From contig JAILRS010000010.1 of NCBI GenBank assembly GCA_024698045.1, forward strand, positions 1 to 64,000: a stretch of 64,000 bases of DNA. Direction: 5' to 3'. Origin of the DNA: Selenomonadaceae bacterium (GTDB taxonomy: Bacteria; Bacillota; Negativicutes; Selenomonadales; Selenomonadaceae). The position numbers were made by a program, and so were the translations under genes. Below, piece by piece: positions 44,214-52,357 of this stretch (its first letter is position 1; each line of letters starts with the position of its first letter). Below the pieces are notes generated by a model. That model was not told the DNA's origin. It saw nothing but the letters and a program-made list of their open reading frames with translations, and ran no database searches.

Positions 44214-45005
44214 ATGATAAAAATTTCTAACTATAAAAAATTCTTTTCGGGGATTCTGTCCGCCGCCGTGATTTTTTCGGCAAGTGAAGTGTTTGCCGCT
44301 TACGAGGATGACGGCGATATAATTACCGAAGTCCCCATAGATATTTACACTTGGGTGCAATCCACGCCGCGCGGCAATTATTGGTTCAATCATAAACATA
44401 TGGGTTATCAGATAAAGGACGACGGCACTCTTGATTTGAATACGCTGATGGTGCCGACGGTTTGCATCTATGATAATGTACAGATTGATGACGTAATTCA
44501 AAAACGGCGTTGGAAAAATCAATCTTTGAGCGGTTACAGTCGTCTTGCCGGTCGTGCCGATTATTTGAAATTCGATTTGGTTAATGCCACCGTGCAAGTT
44601 GTGAATCGCGTTGATTTGGATGACACTTGGGCGGAATTGGATTCGGATAAAACCGGCGAGCCGATTCCCTTGAAAGATATTCCGATTAGCGATTTGCGTT
44701 ACAATTTCTACCGTAAAATTTTGGAGTGGGCACGCGAAAACAATGCTTTGATAATCGGTCGTTCGCGCGGCAAATTGAGTGAGGCCGACGGTAATTTATC
44801 GCTGGATGAAGTACCGATTAACAAATTGCATATCCCAACAGCCGAAGACTTCGCCGAGGATTTCAACGATAACTCCGAAGAAAATTTAGATAATGCTTTC
44901 GAAAATAAATCCGACGACGAAATCAAAGACAGTTCCAAAGACGACAATAAAGATAATTCTAAAGACAAGTCGAAGGACAAATCTAAAGATAAGCGTAAAA
45001 GATAA
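44214..45005 (+). CDS. Secreted protein of unknown function with Lys/Asp-rich tail
   Basis: The 263-residue protein has a signal peptide (FFSGILSAAVIFSASEVFA before AYEDD). The mature part is not recognised; it contains DIYTWVQSTPRGNYWFNHK and a cluster of Asp/Glu. From about residue 218 the tail is low complexity, ending in repeats of SKDK or NKDN, which give a strongly charged end. AAAGG precedes the ATG at 44214. It may be an envelope protein; no motif supports a reaction. Confidence 0.75.
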   Translation: MIKISNYKKFFSGILSAAVIFSASEVFAAYEDDGDIITEVPIDIYTWVQSTPRGNYWFNHKHMGYQIKDDGTLDLNTLMVPTVCIYDNVQIDDVIQKRRWKNQSLSGYSRLAGRADYLKFDLVNATVQVVNRVDLDDTWAELDSDKTGEPIPLKDIPISDLRYNFYRKILEWARENNALIIGRSRGKLSEADGNLSLDEVPINKLHIPTAEDFAEDFNDNSEENLDNAFENKSDDEIKDSSKDDNKDNSKDKSKDKSKDKRKR

Positions 45006-45062
45006 GAGCAAAAAATTTTCTTGACATGTAATATCTTGAATGGTAAACTCATGCAGTGTTGC

Positions 45063-45154
45063 GGAGAGTTGTCCGAGCGGCTTAAGGAGCACGACTGGAA
45101 ATCGTGTGTTACGTTGATAGCGTACCGAGGGTTCAAATCCCTCACTCTCCGCCA
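45063..45154 (+). tRNA. tRNA-Ser (anticodon GGA)
   Basis: Acceptor GGAGAGT pairs with ACTCTCC. The D arm has GTCCGAGCGGCTTAAGGA, and the anticodon stem-loop ACGACTGGAAATCGT carries GGA. A long variable arm typical of serine tRNAs follows, then the T arm GAGGGTTCAAATCCCTC. Discriminator G and CCA are encoded. Confidence 0.95.
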
Positions 45155-45167
45155 TTTTTATTTTATC

Positions 45168-45316
45168 GAGTCTTAGCTGTGAACGCAGGGACTTGGTTTC
45201 TCCGAACGTAAAACTGTACTGACAATCTCGCCAGGGCATACGCAGCAACGAGAGGTTATTGTAGCGCAGCTTCGGAATGAAGTCAGGTTCTTGCGTTGAC
45301 AGCTGAGATTTTTTTT
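45168..45316 (+). ncRNA. Structured RNA, 6S RNA-like (ssrS candidate)
   Basis: The ends pair in a long closing stem: TCTTAGCTGT-AACGCA at 45171 with TGCGTT-ACAGCTGAGA ending at 45308, directly followed by eight T. Inside lie an open region, an inner stem CAATCTCG/CGAGAGGTTATTG, and a small hairpin CTTCGGAATGAAG on the 3' side. This layout (closing stem, large bubble, terminal stem, T-tail) resembles 6S RNA. It has no coding frame and directly follows a tRNA. RNase P, SRP RNA and tmRNA signatures are absent. Confidence 0.5.
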
Positions 45317-45341
45317 ACACCGAATCAAATCTGCGCAGGTA

Positions 45342-45373
45342 TCACCGATAATTTCAATCGGTGTATTTTTTTG
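45342..45373 (+). terminator. Rho-independent terminator
   Basis: CACCGAT pairs perfectly with ATCGGTG around a seven-base loop and is followed by TATTTTTTT on the plus strand. It backs up the T-tail of the structured RNA. Confidence 0.85.
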
Positions 45374-45395
45374 CCGTGAATGAAAATTTTACCGA

Positions 45396-45424
45396 CCAAA
45401 AAAGGCCGCCCGTATTGGACGACC
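45396..45424 (-). terminator. Rho-independent terminator after the DUF362 gene
   Basis: On the minus strand GGTCGTCC pairs (with two G-T) with GGGCGGCC and is followed by six T. It lies 33 bases beyond the DUF362 stop. Confidence 0.72.
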
Positions 45425-45456
45425 CGAAAAATATTTAACTCAACAAAAAATTTTCA

Positions 45457-46392
45457 TCAATCAATTTCGATAAGCTCGTACTGCGGATTGCCGATACCTT
45501 TTTCTGCCATTGCGCTGAGCTGACGAAGTCCCGAACGACTTTCGATACGTTCCTTTAAGTCGTGGCTGTCGGCTGCGGCGTAAACCATATCAACACAAGC
45601 CTGATCCAATGCAAGGATATCCGTCGAAACGGCAATGCCGATATCGCCCATGGTAGGTTCTGCGGCATAAACTCCGGCGCAATCACAGTCGACGCTCATA
45701 CGGCGCATCACATTCAGGAAGACAATGTGTTTGCCGAAGTAATCACAAGTAGCCTGCGCGCTGTCCGCCATCAATTCCATGAAATAATCGGAGCCCGGCC
45801 ACTCGGAATCGGGCGGCACATTATTTGCGTCGACGCCATGAACTTGAGCCTTACCAAGATGACCGCTTGCGCAGCCGATTGCAATATTTTTCATCGAGCC
45901 GCCGAATCCGCCCATGACATGACCTTTAAAATGCGTTAAAACAATCATGGAATCGTAATTCGTCATATGTCCGCCCATCGCAACTTCTTTGAGATAAAAC
46001 GGATTGCGGACGGGTAAATTAACAACTTCCTCATTTTCGTCCATGATGTCGATAGGCGAAAAAGTCCAACCGTTTACTTTCAAAGTTTCGCGATGATCTT
46101 CGGTAGAATAGCGGTCGCCGTGATAAAGCGTATTGCATTCGACGATTGTTGAATTCGGTACTTGTGCCTGAAATTCTTTTACCATATCGCGCGGCAAAAT
46201 ATTGGGGCCGTTCTTTTCGCCCGTATGAAGTTTGATTGCGACTTTGCCGTAAATATTTTCGTTAATCAATTTATAGAGCTTGATAAGATGAGCCGTGTCG
46301 ATTGTCTTCGTGAAATAAACTTTAGCGGCGGAACCTTGATAATCGGTGCCCGTTACATTCTTACTGCCGACTACGGGAGCTTGTTTAGCCAT
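45457..46392 (-). CDS. DUF362-domain protein
   Basis: The 311-residue protein has the DUF362 pattern: VAIKLHTGEKNGPNIL, IVECNTLYHGDRYSTEDH, MIVLTHFKGHVMGGFGGSMKNIAIGCASG, and DQACVDMVY near the end. Some DUF362 proteins carry a 4Fe-4S ferredoxin insert, but only isolated Cys are seen here (CDC around 233). The reaction is unknown. It stands alone with its own terminator. Confidence 0.85.
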   Translation of the reverse strand: MAKQAPVVGSKNVTGTDYQGSAAKVYFTKTIDTAHLIKLYKLINENIYGKVAIKLHTGEKNGPNILPRDMVKEFQAQVPNSTIVECNTLYHGDRYSTEDHRETLKVNGWTFSPIDIMDENEEVVNLPVRNPFYLKEVAMGGHMTNYDSMIVLTHFKGHVMGGFGGSMKNIAIGCASGHLGKAQVHGVDANNVPPDSEWPGSDYFMELMADSAQATCDYFGKHIVFLNVMRRMSVDCDCAGVYAAEPTMGDIGIAVSTDILALDQACVDMVYAAADSHDLKERIESRSGLRQLSAMAEKGIGNPQYELIEID

Positions 46393-46469
46393 AAAATTTT
46401 TCCTCCTTCGTTATCCCCCCGACGGGGTAATTTTTTTCATGATAAACCGCAGACAATTTCAAGTCAAGA

Positions 46470-46512
46470 AAAAAATTAACGCCAAACCTTAAGTTAAATC
46501 AAGGTCTGACGC
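46470..46512 (-). terminator. Rho-independent terminator after the permease gene
   Basis: CAGACCTT pairs with AAGGTTTG (one G-T) around TGATTTAACTT, extended by CG/CG, with TTAATTTTTTT following on the minus strand. Confidence 0.75.
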
Positions 46513-46518
46513 GGTTTT

Positions 46519-47853
46519 TTATCTGTTTTGGTATTTGTAGAGCAACCATATCGCGGCTATCCAAATCGGGATAATTATGACTGCTATCCTCATTTCATCC
46601 ATCGTCGCCATAATCACAACTATCATTATCAAAAACGCTAAGCAAAGATAATCGGCTGCGGGATAAAATAATGATTTAAACTTCGGCACAATCCCGTTTC
46701 TTTGGCAGTGCCGACGAAATTTAATGTGCGTGAGTACGATTGCCGCCCAACTTATTACGATTGCGCCCGTCACGATTGACATCATATACATGAAAACTTG
46801 ATCCGGTAAAAAATAATTCAGGACGACAGCCAAAAGAGTAATGCCCGAAGAAATCAATATGCCGTTGACGGGAACGCCGCGGCTTGAAAGTTTTTCAAAA
46901 AATTTCGGAGCGTTACCGCTCTTCGCCAAACCGTAAAGCATACGCGAATTTGAATAGATAGCGGAATTGTAAACGCTGACGGCGGCAGTCAATACGACGA
47001 AGTTTAAAATATTTGCGGCGGAAGTAAATCCTGCATTGCCGAAAATTTGCACGAAGGGACTTGCATCTTTGCCGACTTCGTTCCACGGCCACAACGTCAT
47101 TAACACAAGCATTGTACCGACGTAAAAAATCAAAATCCTATAGACAACTTGATTGACCGCACGCGGAACAGTTTTATCGGGATTTTGCGCCTCGCCTGCC
47201 GCTATGCCGATTAATTCAATGCCGCCGAAACTGAACAGCACGGGAGCCAATGACATTAACAAGCCTTCAATTCCGTTCGGGAAAAATCCGCCGTGATCCC
47301 ATAGATAGGAAAAATTTTGCGGAAAAGGTTCGGGGTCGGTAAAAATGTAATAGGAGCCCAAAAGAATCATGCCGATAATCGCCGCAATTTTTATGAACGC
47401 CATCCAAAATTCTATTTCGCCGTAAGCACTGACGGTTATCAAATTAACTGCGGTGATGATAACCAGACAGACAAGCACTCCAATCCATTTCGGCAAATCG
47501 GGAAACCAGTAACTCAAGTAAATCGATACGGCGGTCAATTCCGCCATGCTTACCAGAATATACAAAAACCAATAATTCCAACCTGCCAGAAAGCCGGGGA
47601 ATTTTCCCCAATACTTTGAGGCGTAATAGCTGAAGGAGCCCGAGACAGGTTCTTCGACAGACATTTCGCCGAGCATCCTCACGATTAAAAAAATGACGGC
47701 GCCGCCGATTAAATAACTTAAAGAAACGGCAGGCCCCGCAAGAGCGATTGTGGCGGTGGAACCGTAGAAAAGACCCGTGCCGACCGCCGTGCCCAGCGCA
47801 ATCATTTGCAAGTGACGATTTTTAAGACCGCGCTGCATTTTGTTTTCTGACAT
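46519..47853 (-). CDS. Amino acid permease (APC superfamily)
   Basis: The 444-residue protein has about twelve membrane segments and the APC amino acid transporter start: LKNRHLQMIALGTAVGTGLFYGS, where G-T-G-L-F marks the substrate site. GEMSVEEPVSGSFSYYASKYWG follows, as in the AAT/GABA permease group. It lies ten bases after an oxidoreductase gene and may share its transcript. Substrate cannot be read from sequence. Confidence 0.9.
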   Translation of the reverse strand: MSENKMQRGLKNRHLQMIALGTAVGTGLFYGSTATIALAGPAVSLSYLIGGAVIFLIVRMLGEMSVEEPVSGSFSYYASKYWGKFPGFLAGWNYWFLYILVSMAELTAVSIYLSYWFPDLPKWIGVLVCLVIITAVNLITVSAYGEIEFWMAFIKIAAIIGMILLGSYYIFTDPEPFPQNFSYLWDHGGFFPNGIEGLLMSLAPVLFSFGGIELIGIAAGEAQNPDKTVPRAVNQVVYRILIFYVGTMLVLMTLWPWNEVGKDASPFVQIFGNAGFTSAANILNFVVLTAAVSVYNSAIYSNSRMLYGLAKSGNAPKFFEKLSSRGVPVNGILISSGITLLAVVLNYFLPDQVFMYMMSIVTGAIVISWAAIVLTHIKFRRHCQRNGIVPKFKSLFYPAADYLCLAFLIMIVVIMATMDEMRIAVIIIPIWIAAIWLLYKYQNR

Positions 47854-47863
47854 TGTTAAAGTT

Positions 47864-48850
47864 TCACCAAATTTCTTTCGGGTAGTGAAGCCCCCAAATT
47901 TTTCGTAAATCCGTCATGATATCCATCACATCTTTAGACATATCCAATTTCATTGCGGACGCGTCGCCGCTGATAACTGCTTGTTCCATATCCTGCATTT
48001 CGTACATTAATGCATCATTTCGTTCTCCCGACAAAATGTCTTTGACGGTACCTGTTTCGGCGTCGACAAAGATTGCCTCTTCGGCGCGTGGGTATTCCAT
48101 AATCTCAATGTAACCTTTTTCGCAGCTTATGACAGCGCGCTTAGGTTGTTTGGAATGCATGGATAGCGCAACGGTTGCCATTTGTCCGCAAGAATTTTTC
48201 AGCAAGATAGTCGCCATTTCATCGGAACCTGTCGGCGAAGGTTTCCACTGACTCAAAATATCCGAAGGTTTTTCGTCCATGAAAGATCTCACAATGCTAA
48301 GCGCATAAACTCCGATATCCAAAAGTGCGCCGCCTGCCAAATTCATATTGAAAAATCTGTTGGTCATATCGTATTCTTTGAAACTGCCGAAATTCAGCGT
48401 AATCATCTGTACTTTACCGAATTCACCGGCGGCGATTCTGTGCCAAAGTGTTTTATATAGCGGCATATGCCAAATCGTCATTGCTTCAGCCAATACCAAA
48501 TTTTTTTCTGCCGCCAATTTCATCATCTCGTCAAGTTCGCGGCTGTTCAACGTTATGGATTTTTCCGACAACAAATGTTTACCGTTTTCCAATGCCGCTT
48601 TCATGAATTGATAGTGCGTATTGTGCGGCGTCGTTATGTAAATGATATCGACATTATCATCGGCAAATAAATCGTCAATCGTATCGTAAACTTTCGTGAC
48701 AGAATATTTTTCGGCGAAGGCTACTGCTTTTTCATGTGTACGATTCGCCACGCCGTAAATATTTTTGCGTTGTCTTCGGAATGCTTGCGCCATTTCGTTA
48801 GCCACAACGCCCACACCGAGCACCGCCCAATTCAAATTCACGTCAGACAT
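47864..48850 (-). CDS. Gfo/Idh/MocA-family oxidoreductase
   Basis: The 328-residue protein has an N-terminal NAD(P)-binding fold (WAVLGVGVVANEMAQAF, then VDIIYITTPHNTHYQFMKAALENGKHLLSEKSI), in which EKP is changed to EKS. A C-terminal alpha/beta domain follows (GGALLDIGVYALSIVRSF). Such enzymes oxidise or reduce sugars or related compounds. The ATG at 48850 has AAGGAG eight bases upstream. It is an intact relative of the truncated N-domain in the chimera at 17.4 kb, but the sequences differ, so it is not the direct donor. Confidence 0.88.
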   Translation of the reverse strand: MSDVNLNWAVLGVGVVANEMAQAFRRQRKNIYGVANRTHEKAVAFAEKYSVTKVYDTIDDLFADDNVDIIYITTPHNTHYQFMKAALENGKHLLSEKSITLNSRELDEMMKLAAEKNLVLAEAMTIWHMPLYKTLWHRIAAGEFGKVQMITLNFGSFKEYDMTNRFFNMNLAGGALLDIGVYALSIVRSFMDEKPSDILSQWKPSPTGSDEMATILLKNSCGQMATVALSMHSKQPKRAVISCEKGYIEIMEYPRAEEAIFVDAETGTVKDILSGERNDALMYEMQDMEQAVISGDASAMKLDMSKDVMDIMTDLRKIWGLHYPKEIW

Positions 48851-48871
48851 CGTAAGCACTCCTTAAAAATT

Positions 48872-49828
48872 TTATTGAATCAAAATCGCTTTGAACATGG
48901 AAAGAATTTCTTGCCCGTAATATCTGCCGGGTACCGCCCAACGTCCGTTCAAATCTTGCCACGTCGCCAAAGTTCTTGTGCCGTAAGTTTCGCGGACAAG
49001 ACCGTAACGAGGATCTACCACAGGCGTTGTAGGTCTGCGCGTAGAAGTGTAAGACAACAGATGTTGAATGTGAGCACGTACGCCAAGTCTTGCGGTATTA
49101 AAGAACGCTCCTTTGACGCCGCCCCCCGTCGTACCCAAACCACAGTAATTGTTTTGTTCGGGGATAACATCGCCGCCGTAACGGAAAAATCCGGTTTCCT
49201 TGAGAGCCTGCGCAAAAGCAACGTCGGGGCGAATACCTTCGCGGCGTCCTTCTTCGTAATAGTAAGCGACAATTTCCTCGGGAGAAACACTCAAATCGGG
49301 ATTGGGATTATTTTGGAGTAAATAACGCACACATTGTTCCTGTGTTGCCATAGGAGTGCCGATTATCGATGTATCCGAAGGTGATACCGTCTGCGGCACA
49401 AAAAAGCTCTGAGCGTCGCTGAAGGGATTCATATTGCCTTCGGAATAATTATCGTCGGAGTAATTGTCTTCGGAAAAACTGTTGTCGGTAAAATTGTTGT
49501 CGTTGAAATTGTTGTCGTTGAAATTATTATCGGAGAAATTATTATCGGAATAACTTTCGTTAGTATAATTGTCATCAGAGTATTGATTAGGGGTGGTGTT
49601 GCCTGGCGTGTCCTCGAAACGATTCATAGTTTCGTAAACAGCTTGGCGCAAAGTCGCCGAAGTTTTTACGGTTTCTCCGACGGCATCGCGACGCAACTCC
49701 GATTTCGTTTCCACTTTCGGGTCGTGGATTCTTTTGACTGCCGCTTCGGTTGTTGTCACGGGAATCGAAATCGCAAATGCGCCGAACATCATCGCCGCTA
49801 AAATTTTGTTCAGTTTATTTCTCTTCAA
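48872..49828 (-). CDS. Secreted glucosaminidase-like protein with Asn/Asp repeat region
   Basis: From the TTG at 49828 (GAGG nine bases upstream) the 318-residue protein starts with a signal peptide (MKRNKLNKILAAMMFGAFA, cleaved near TTTEA). Residues about 80-130 are low complexity: repeats of NNFSD, NNFND and NNFTD. The C-terminal 150 residues are a glucosaminidase/lysozyme fold: IVAYYYEEGRREGIRPDVAFAQALKETGFF with the catalytic Glu, NYCGLGTTGGG, and GVRAHIQHLLSY. It probably cuts peptidoglycan in the envelope. Its promoter lies 53 bases upstream. Confidence 0.85.
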   Translation of the reverse strand: MKRNKLNKILAAMMFGAFAISIPVTTTEAAVKRIHDPKVETKSELRRDAVGETVKTSATLRQAVYETMNRFEDTPGNTTPNQYSDDNYTNESYSDNNFSDNNFNDNNFNDNNFTDNSFSEDNYSDDNYSEGNMNPFSDAQSFFVPQTVSPSDTSIIGTPMATQEQCVRYLLQNNPNPDLSVSPEEIVAYYYEEGRREGIRPDVAFAQALKETGFFRYGGDVIPEQNNYCGLGTTGGGVKGAFFNTARLGVRAHIQHLLSYTSTRRPTTPVVDPRYGLVRETYGTRTLATWQDLNGRWAVPGRYYGQEILSMFKAILIQ

Positions 49829-49880
49829 ATTCAATCGCCTCACGTTACAGTTTTTTTTCATTAATGTTACACTGCTGCGA

Positions 49881-49909
49881 AGTATACAACATTTGTAACT
49901 TTGTTGCAA
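49881..49909 (-). promoter_or_regulatory. Sigma-A promoter for the glucosaminidase-like gene
   Basis: On the minus strand TTGCAA and TATACT are separated by exactly 17 bases (four and five of six consensus). It predicts transcription starting about 45 bases upstream of the TTG start. Confidence 0.7.
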
Positions 49910-49920
49910 GAAATTAATAT
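49893..49920 (+). promoter_or_regulatory. Sigma-A-like promoter for tmcAL
   Basis: TTGTAA and TAATAT lie 16 bases apart on the plus strand, just before the tmcAL ribosome binding site. It overlaps the divergent promoter, so the two polymerases would compete. Confidence 0.5.
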
Positions 49921-49943
49921 GAAATAGGCAGGAGTTGATAACA

Positions 49944-51143
49944 TTGGCGGTAGGAATAATCACAGAATATAATCCATTCCACTGCGGTCATGCGTATCAA
50001 ATAGCCGAGATAAAAAAATTTTCCGACGCGCCGATTATTGCGGTAATGAGCGGAAATTTTACGCAGAGGGGCGAACCGGCAATTTTGGATAAGCATACGC
50101 GAGCAAGATTGGCGGTAAAAAACGGTTGCGACTTGATTTTTGAGTTACCGTTTACTTCGGCGGTGCGCAGTGCTCAAGATTTTGCACGGGGCGCGATACG
50201 ATTGTTAACGAGTTTGGGAGTTGTCGACACATTGGCATTCGGCGCGGAAATTTCGGATTTATCTGCGCTGAAACTTGCGGCAAAAAGTTTCGACGAAAAA
50301 TTTTTCGCGGAAGAATTACGGCGGCAGATGTCGCAGGGGATGTCATACGCGGCGGCGGTCACGAAAATTTTGTCGGGTGTCACCGGACTCGACGAAAAAA
50401 TTTTGCGGCAACCCAATACGATTTTGGCAATCGAATATCTGCGTGCTTTGCCTGAAAAAATTTCGCCGCTGTTAATCAAAAGAATCGGCGCGGCATACAA
50501 CGATTTGACTTTACACGAAAAATTATCGGGCGCGTCGGCAATCAGATTGGCACTGCGCAAATCGTCGCCGCCGTGGGAAAATTTATCTGCGCAAGTGGAT
50601 GAAGAAACTTTAACAATTCTGCGTAAAGAAAAAAACGCCGACTTAGTCGACGAAAACTTTCTGTACCGCCCGATTATGACGAAACTGTTGACGGCACGAG
50701 CAGATATGTTAAAAAAAATTTACGGCATGACGGAAGGATTAGAATATCGTTTGCTGAATGTTTCCGGGAAAAATTTTTCGGAAGTTGTAACAAATTTGGT
50801 CGGGCGAAGGTATACGGCAAGTAGGATTCGCCGATTGTTATTGCATTTTCTTCTGAACGTGACCGCCGAAGAAATTGCGGAAACGGAGGGCGCGATTTGT
50901 GCAAGAGTTTTGGCATTCAATGAGCGCGGAAGAATTTTGTTAAAGAAAATCGCCGTACCGATTGTCACGAAATTAACGAAACACTTAAACCGCCGCGACA
51001 TAATCGAACGCCGCAGACAACTTGAACCTTATCAAAAAATTTTATTGGCGGACGTATTATCCTCAAATCTTCGGGCAATGTTATTCCGGACGCCGCGACA
51101 AATGTTTACGGATTTCACAGCCGCGCCGATTTTCGTACGCTGA
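49944..51143 (+). CDS. tmcAL: tRNA(Met) cytidine acetate ligase TmcAL
   Basis: The 399-residue protein is a nucleotidyltransferase-fold enzyme: AVGIITEYNPFHCGHAYQI, where H-C-G-H is the HxGH-like ATP site, then VMSGNFTQRGEPAILDKHTRARLAVKNG and FELPF. TmcAL acetylates the wobble cytidine of elongator tRNA-Met using acetate and ATP. The TTG at 49944 has GGAG nine bases upstream. It ends one base before the convergent HD-GYP gene. Confidence 0.92.
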   Translation: MAVGIITEYNPFHCGHAYQIAEIKKFSDAPIIAVMSGNFTQRGEPAILDKHTRARLAVKNGCDLIFELPFTSAVRSAQDFARGAIRLLTSLGVVDTLAFGAEISDLSALKLAAKSFDEKFFAEELRRQMSQGMSYAAAVTKILSGVTGLDEKILRQPNTILAIEYLRALPEKISPLLIKRIGAAYNDLTLHEKLSGASAIRLALRKSSPPWENLSAQVDEETLTILRKEKNADLVDENFLYRPIMTKLLTARADMLKKIYGMTEGLEYRLLNVSGKNFSEVVTNLVGRRYTASRIRRLLLHFLLNVTAEEIAETEGAICARVLAFNERGRILLKKIAVPIVTKLTKHLNRRDIIERRRQLEPYQKILLADVLSSNLRAMLFRTPRQMFTDFTAAPIFVR

Positions 51144-51144
51144 A

Positions 51145-52230
51145 TTATAATTCGTTGACGGTAAGTAAGACGTCGACAGTTAAACTTTTCTTTGTGTTCA
51201 AGTCTATGATTTCGCCGTCATTCGTCTGCACTATCGGCAAATTTGTCAGGCGCGAATCGTCGATATAAACAATTTTGGCGCGTTGTCCGTCACTCAGACC
51301 AACCCAACAACCATTCAATGCCTGCAGGAAATTTTTGATAAAGATAACTCCGAAACGCGTATCCAATTTGCCGCCGATGATATCGTTGTAAATAACCTTT
51401 ATGATTTCAAAGGGAGAATGTCTTTTAGCGTTCGGGCGATTTGTCGCCATTGCGTCGTAAATATCCAAGATTGCGATTATTTTGCCGAAGTCGCTGATTT
51501 CTTTGCCGCGCAATCCACTCGGGTAGCCCGAACCGTCACAGCGTTCATGATGATGCAAGACGCCCATTGTTACATCTCTTAAATTACGGATAGGGGAATC
51601 CATCAACATTTTGTAACCGTAAACAACATGCTTTTTAATTTCCGCAAAATCTTCGTCATCAAGTTTCCCAACTTTGTTGAGAATACCTTTGGAAATTTTC
51701 ATCTTGCCTATTTCGCTGAGCAAGCCCGACATCATAAGTTGCCCGACTTGTGCCGCTTTGTAATTCATCCAGCCTGCCATAATACCCGATAAAATCCCGA
51801 TATTAAGCGCGTGATGAATAAGATAATCGCCCTCGCGTTTCATGTTAATCATCTGCGTTATCGACTTGGCTCCGTCGTCACAAAGCTCCGAAATATTTTC
51901 CACACGCAGAATTTCCATTAACTCATCTTTCTCAAGTTTGCCGGAATTCGCAAACCCGTAATAAAGATTTTGCGTGCAATTAAGACAAGCTCTGTAACAA
52001 TCCATGTACTTAGTATCAATCAAATGATCTTCCGCTGCGTTTGTAGCCTTATAATCTTCCGCAGTTACATCTATGTAAATCATGAAGACGCCTTCTTTTT
52101 GAAGACGCTCTATTATATCGCTTGTCAGCAGAACATTTTTCTTTACCACTACTTGACCGTTAAAACTTTTTACCGCTTGACCGACTTTCATTCCGGCGCG
52201 TAATTCCGTCACATCATATGCTTTAAGCAT
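51145..52230 (-). CDS. HD-GYP-type protein with degenerate metal site
   Basis: The 361-residue protein has an N-terminal domain (1-110) with a C-xx-C pair near 82-85, then an HD-GYP domain. The GYP signature is intact (HHHERCDGSGYPSGLRG, 226-242), as are IHHALN (138) and HVVYGY (201). The metal-binding HD dyad, normally HDIGK, is SEIGK (172-176). Without it hydrolysis of cyclic di-GMP is unlikely, though binding may remain. A C-terminal 70-residue domain with VDVLLTVNEL ends it. It may act as a cyclic di-GMP effector. Confidence 0.85.
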   Translation of the reverse strand: MLKAYDVTELRAGMKVGQAVKSFNGQVVVKKNVLLTSDIIERLQKEGVFMIYIDVTAEDYKATNAAEDHLIDTKYMDCYRACLNCTQNLYYGFANSGKLEKDELMEILRVENISELCDDGAKSITQMINMKREGDYLIHHALNIGILSGIMAGWMNYKAAQVGQLMMSGLLSEIGKMKISKGILNKVGKLDDEDFAEIKKHVVYGYKMLMDSPIRNLRDVTMGVLHHHERCDGSGYPSGLRGKEISDFGKIIAILDIYDAMATNRPNAKRHSPFEIIKVIYNDIIGGKLDTRFGVIFIKNFLQALNGCWVGLSDGQRAKIVYIDDSRLTNLPIVQTNDGEIIDLNTKKSLTVDVLLTVNEL

Positions 52231-52357
52231 CGCAAATTCTCCTCACTTAAACTTGTTACGAATATTTGCCGTATAAATAAAAAATCCTGCCGCTTTAATA
52301 AATTACATTGCGCAGGTTCATACGTTGCTTTATAATCTTTTCGGGAGATGATTTATA

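Noticed and set aside
45168..45316. SRP RNA, RNase P or tmRNA
   Set aside because: The conserved GGAAGGAAGCA-type SRP loop, the RNase P core and the tmRNA tRNA-like ends are absent.
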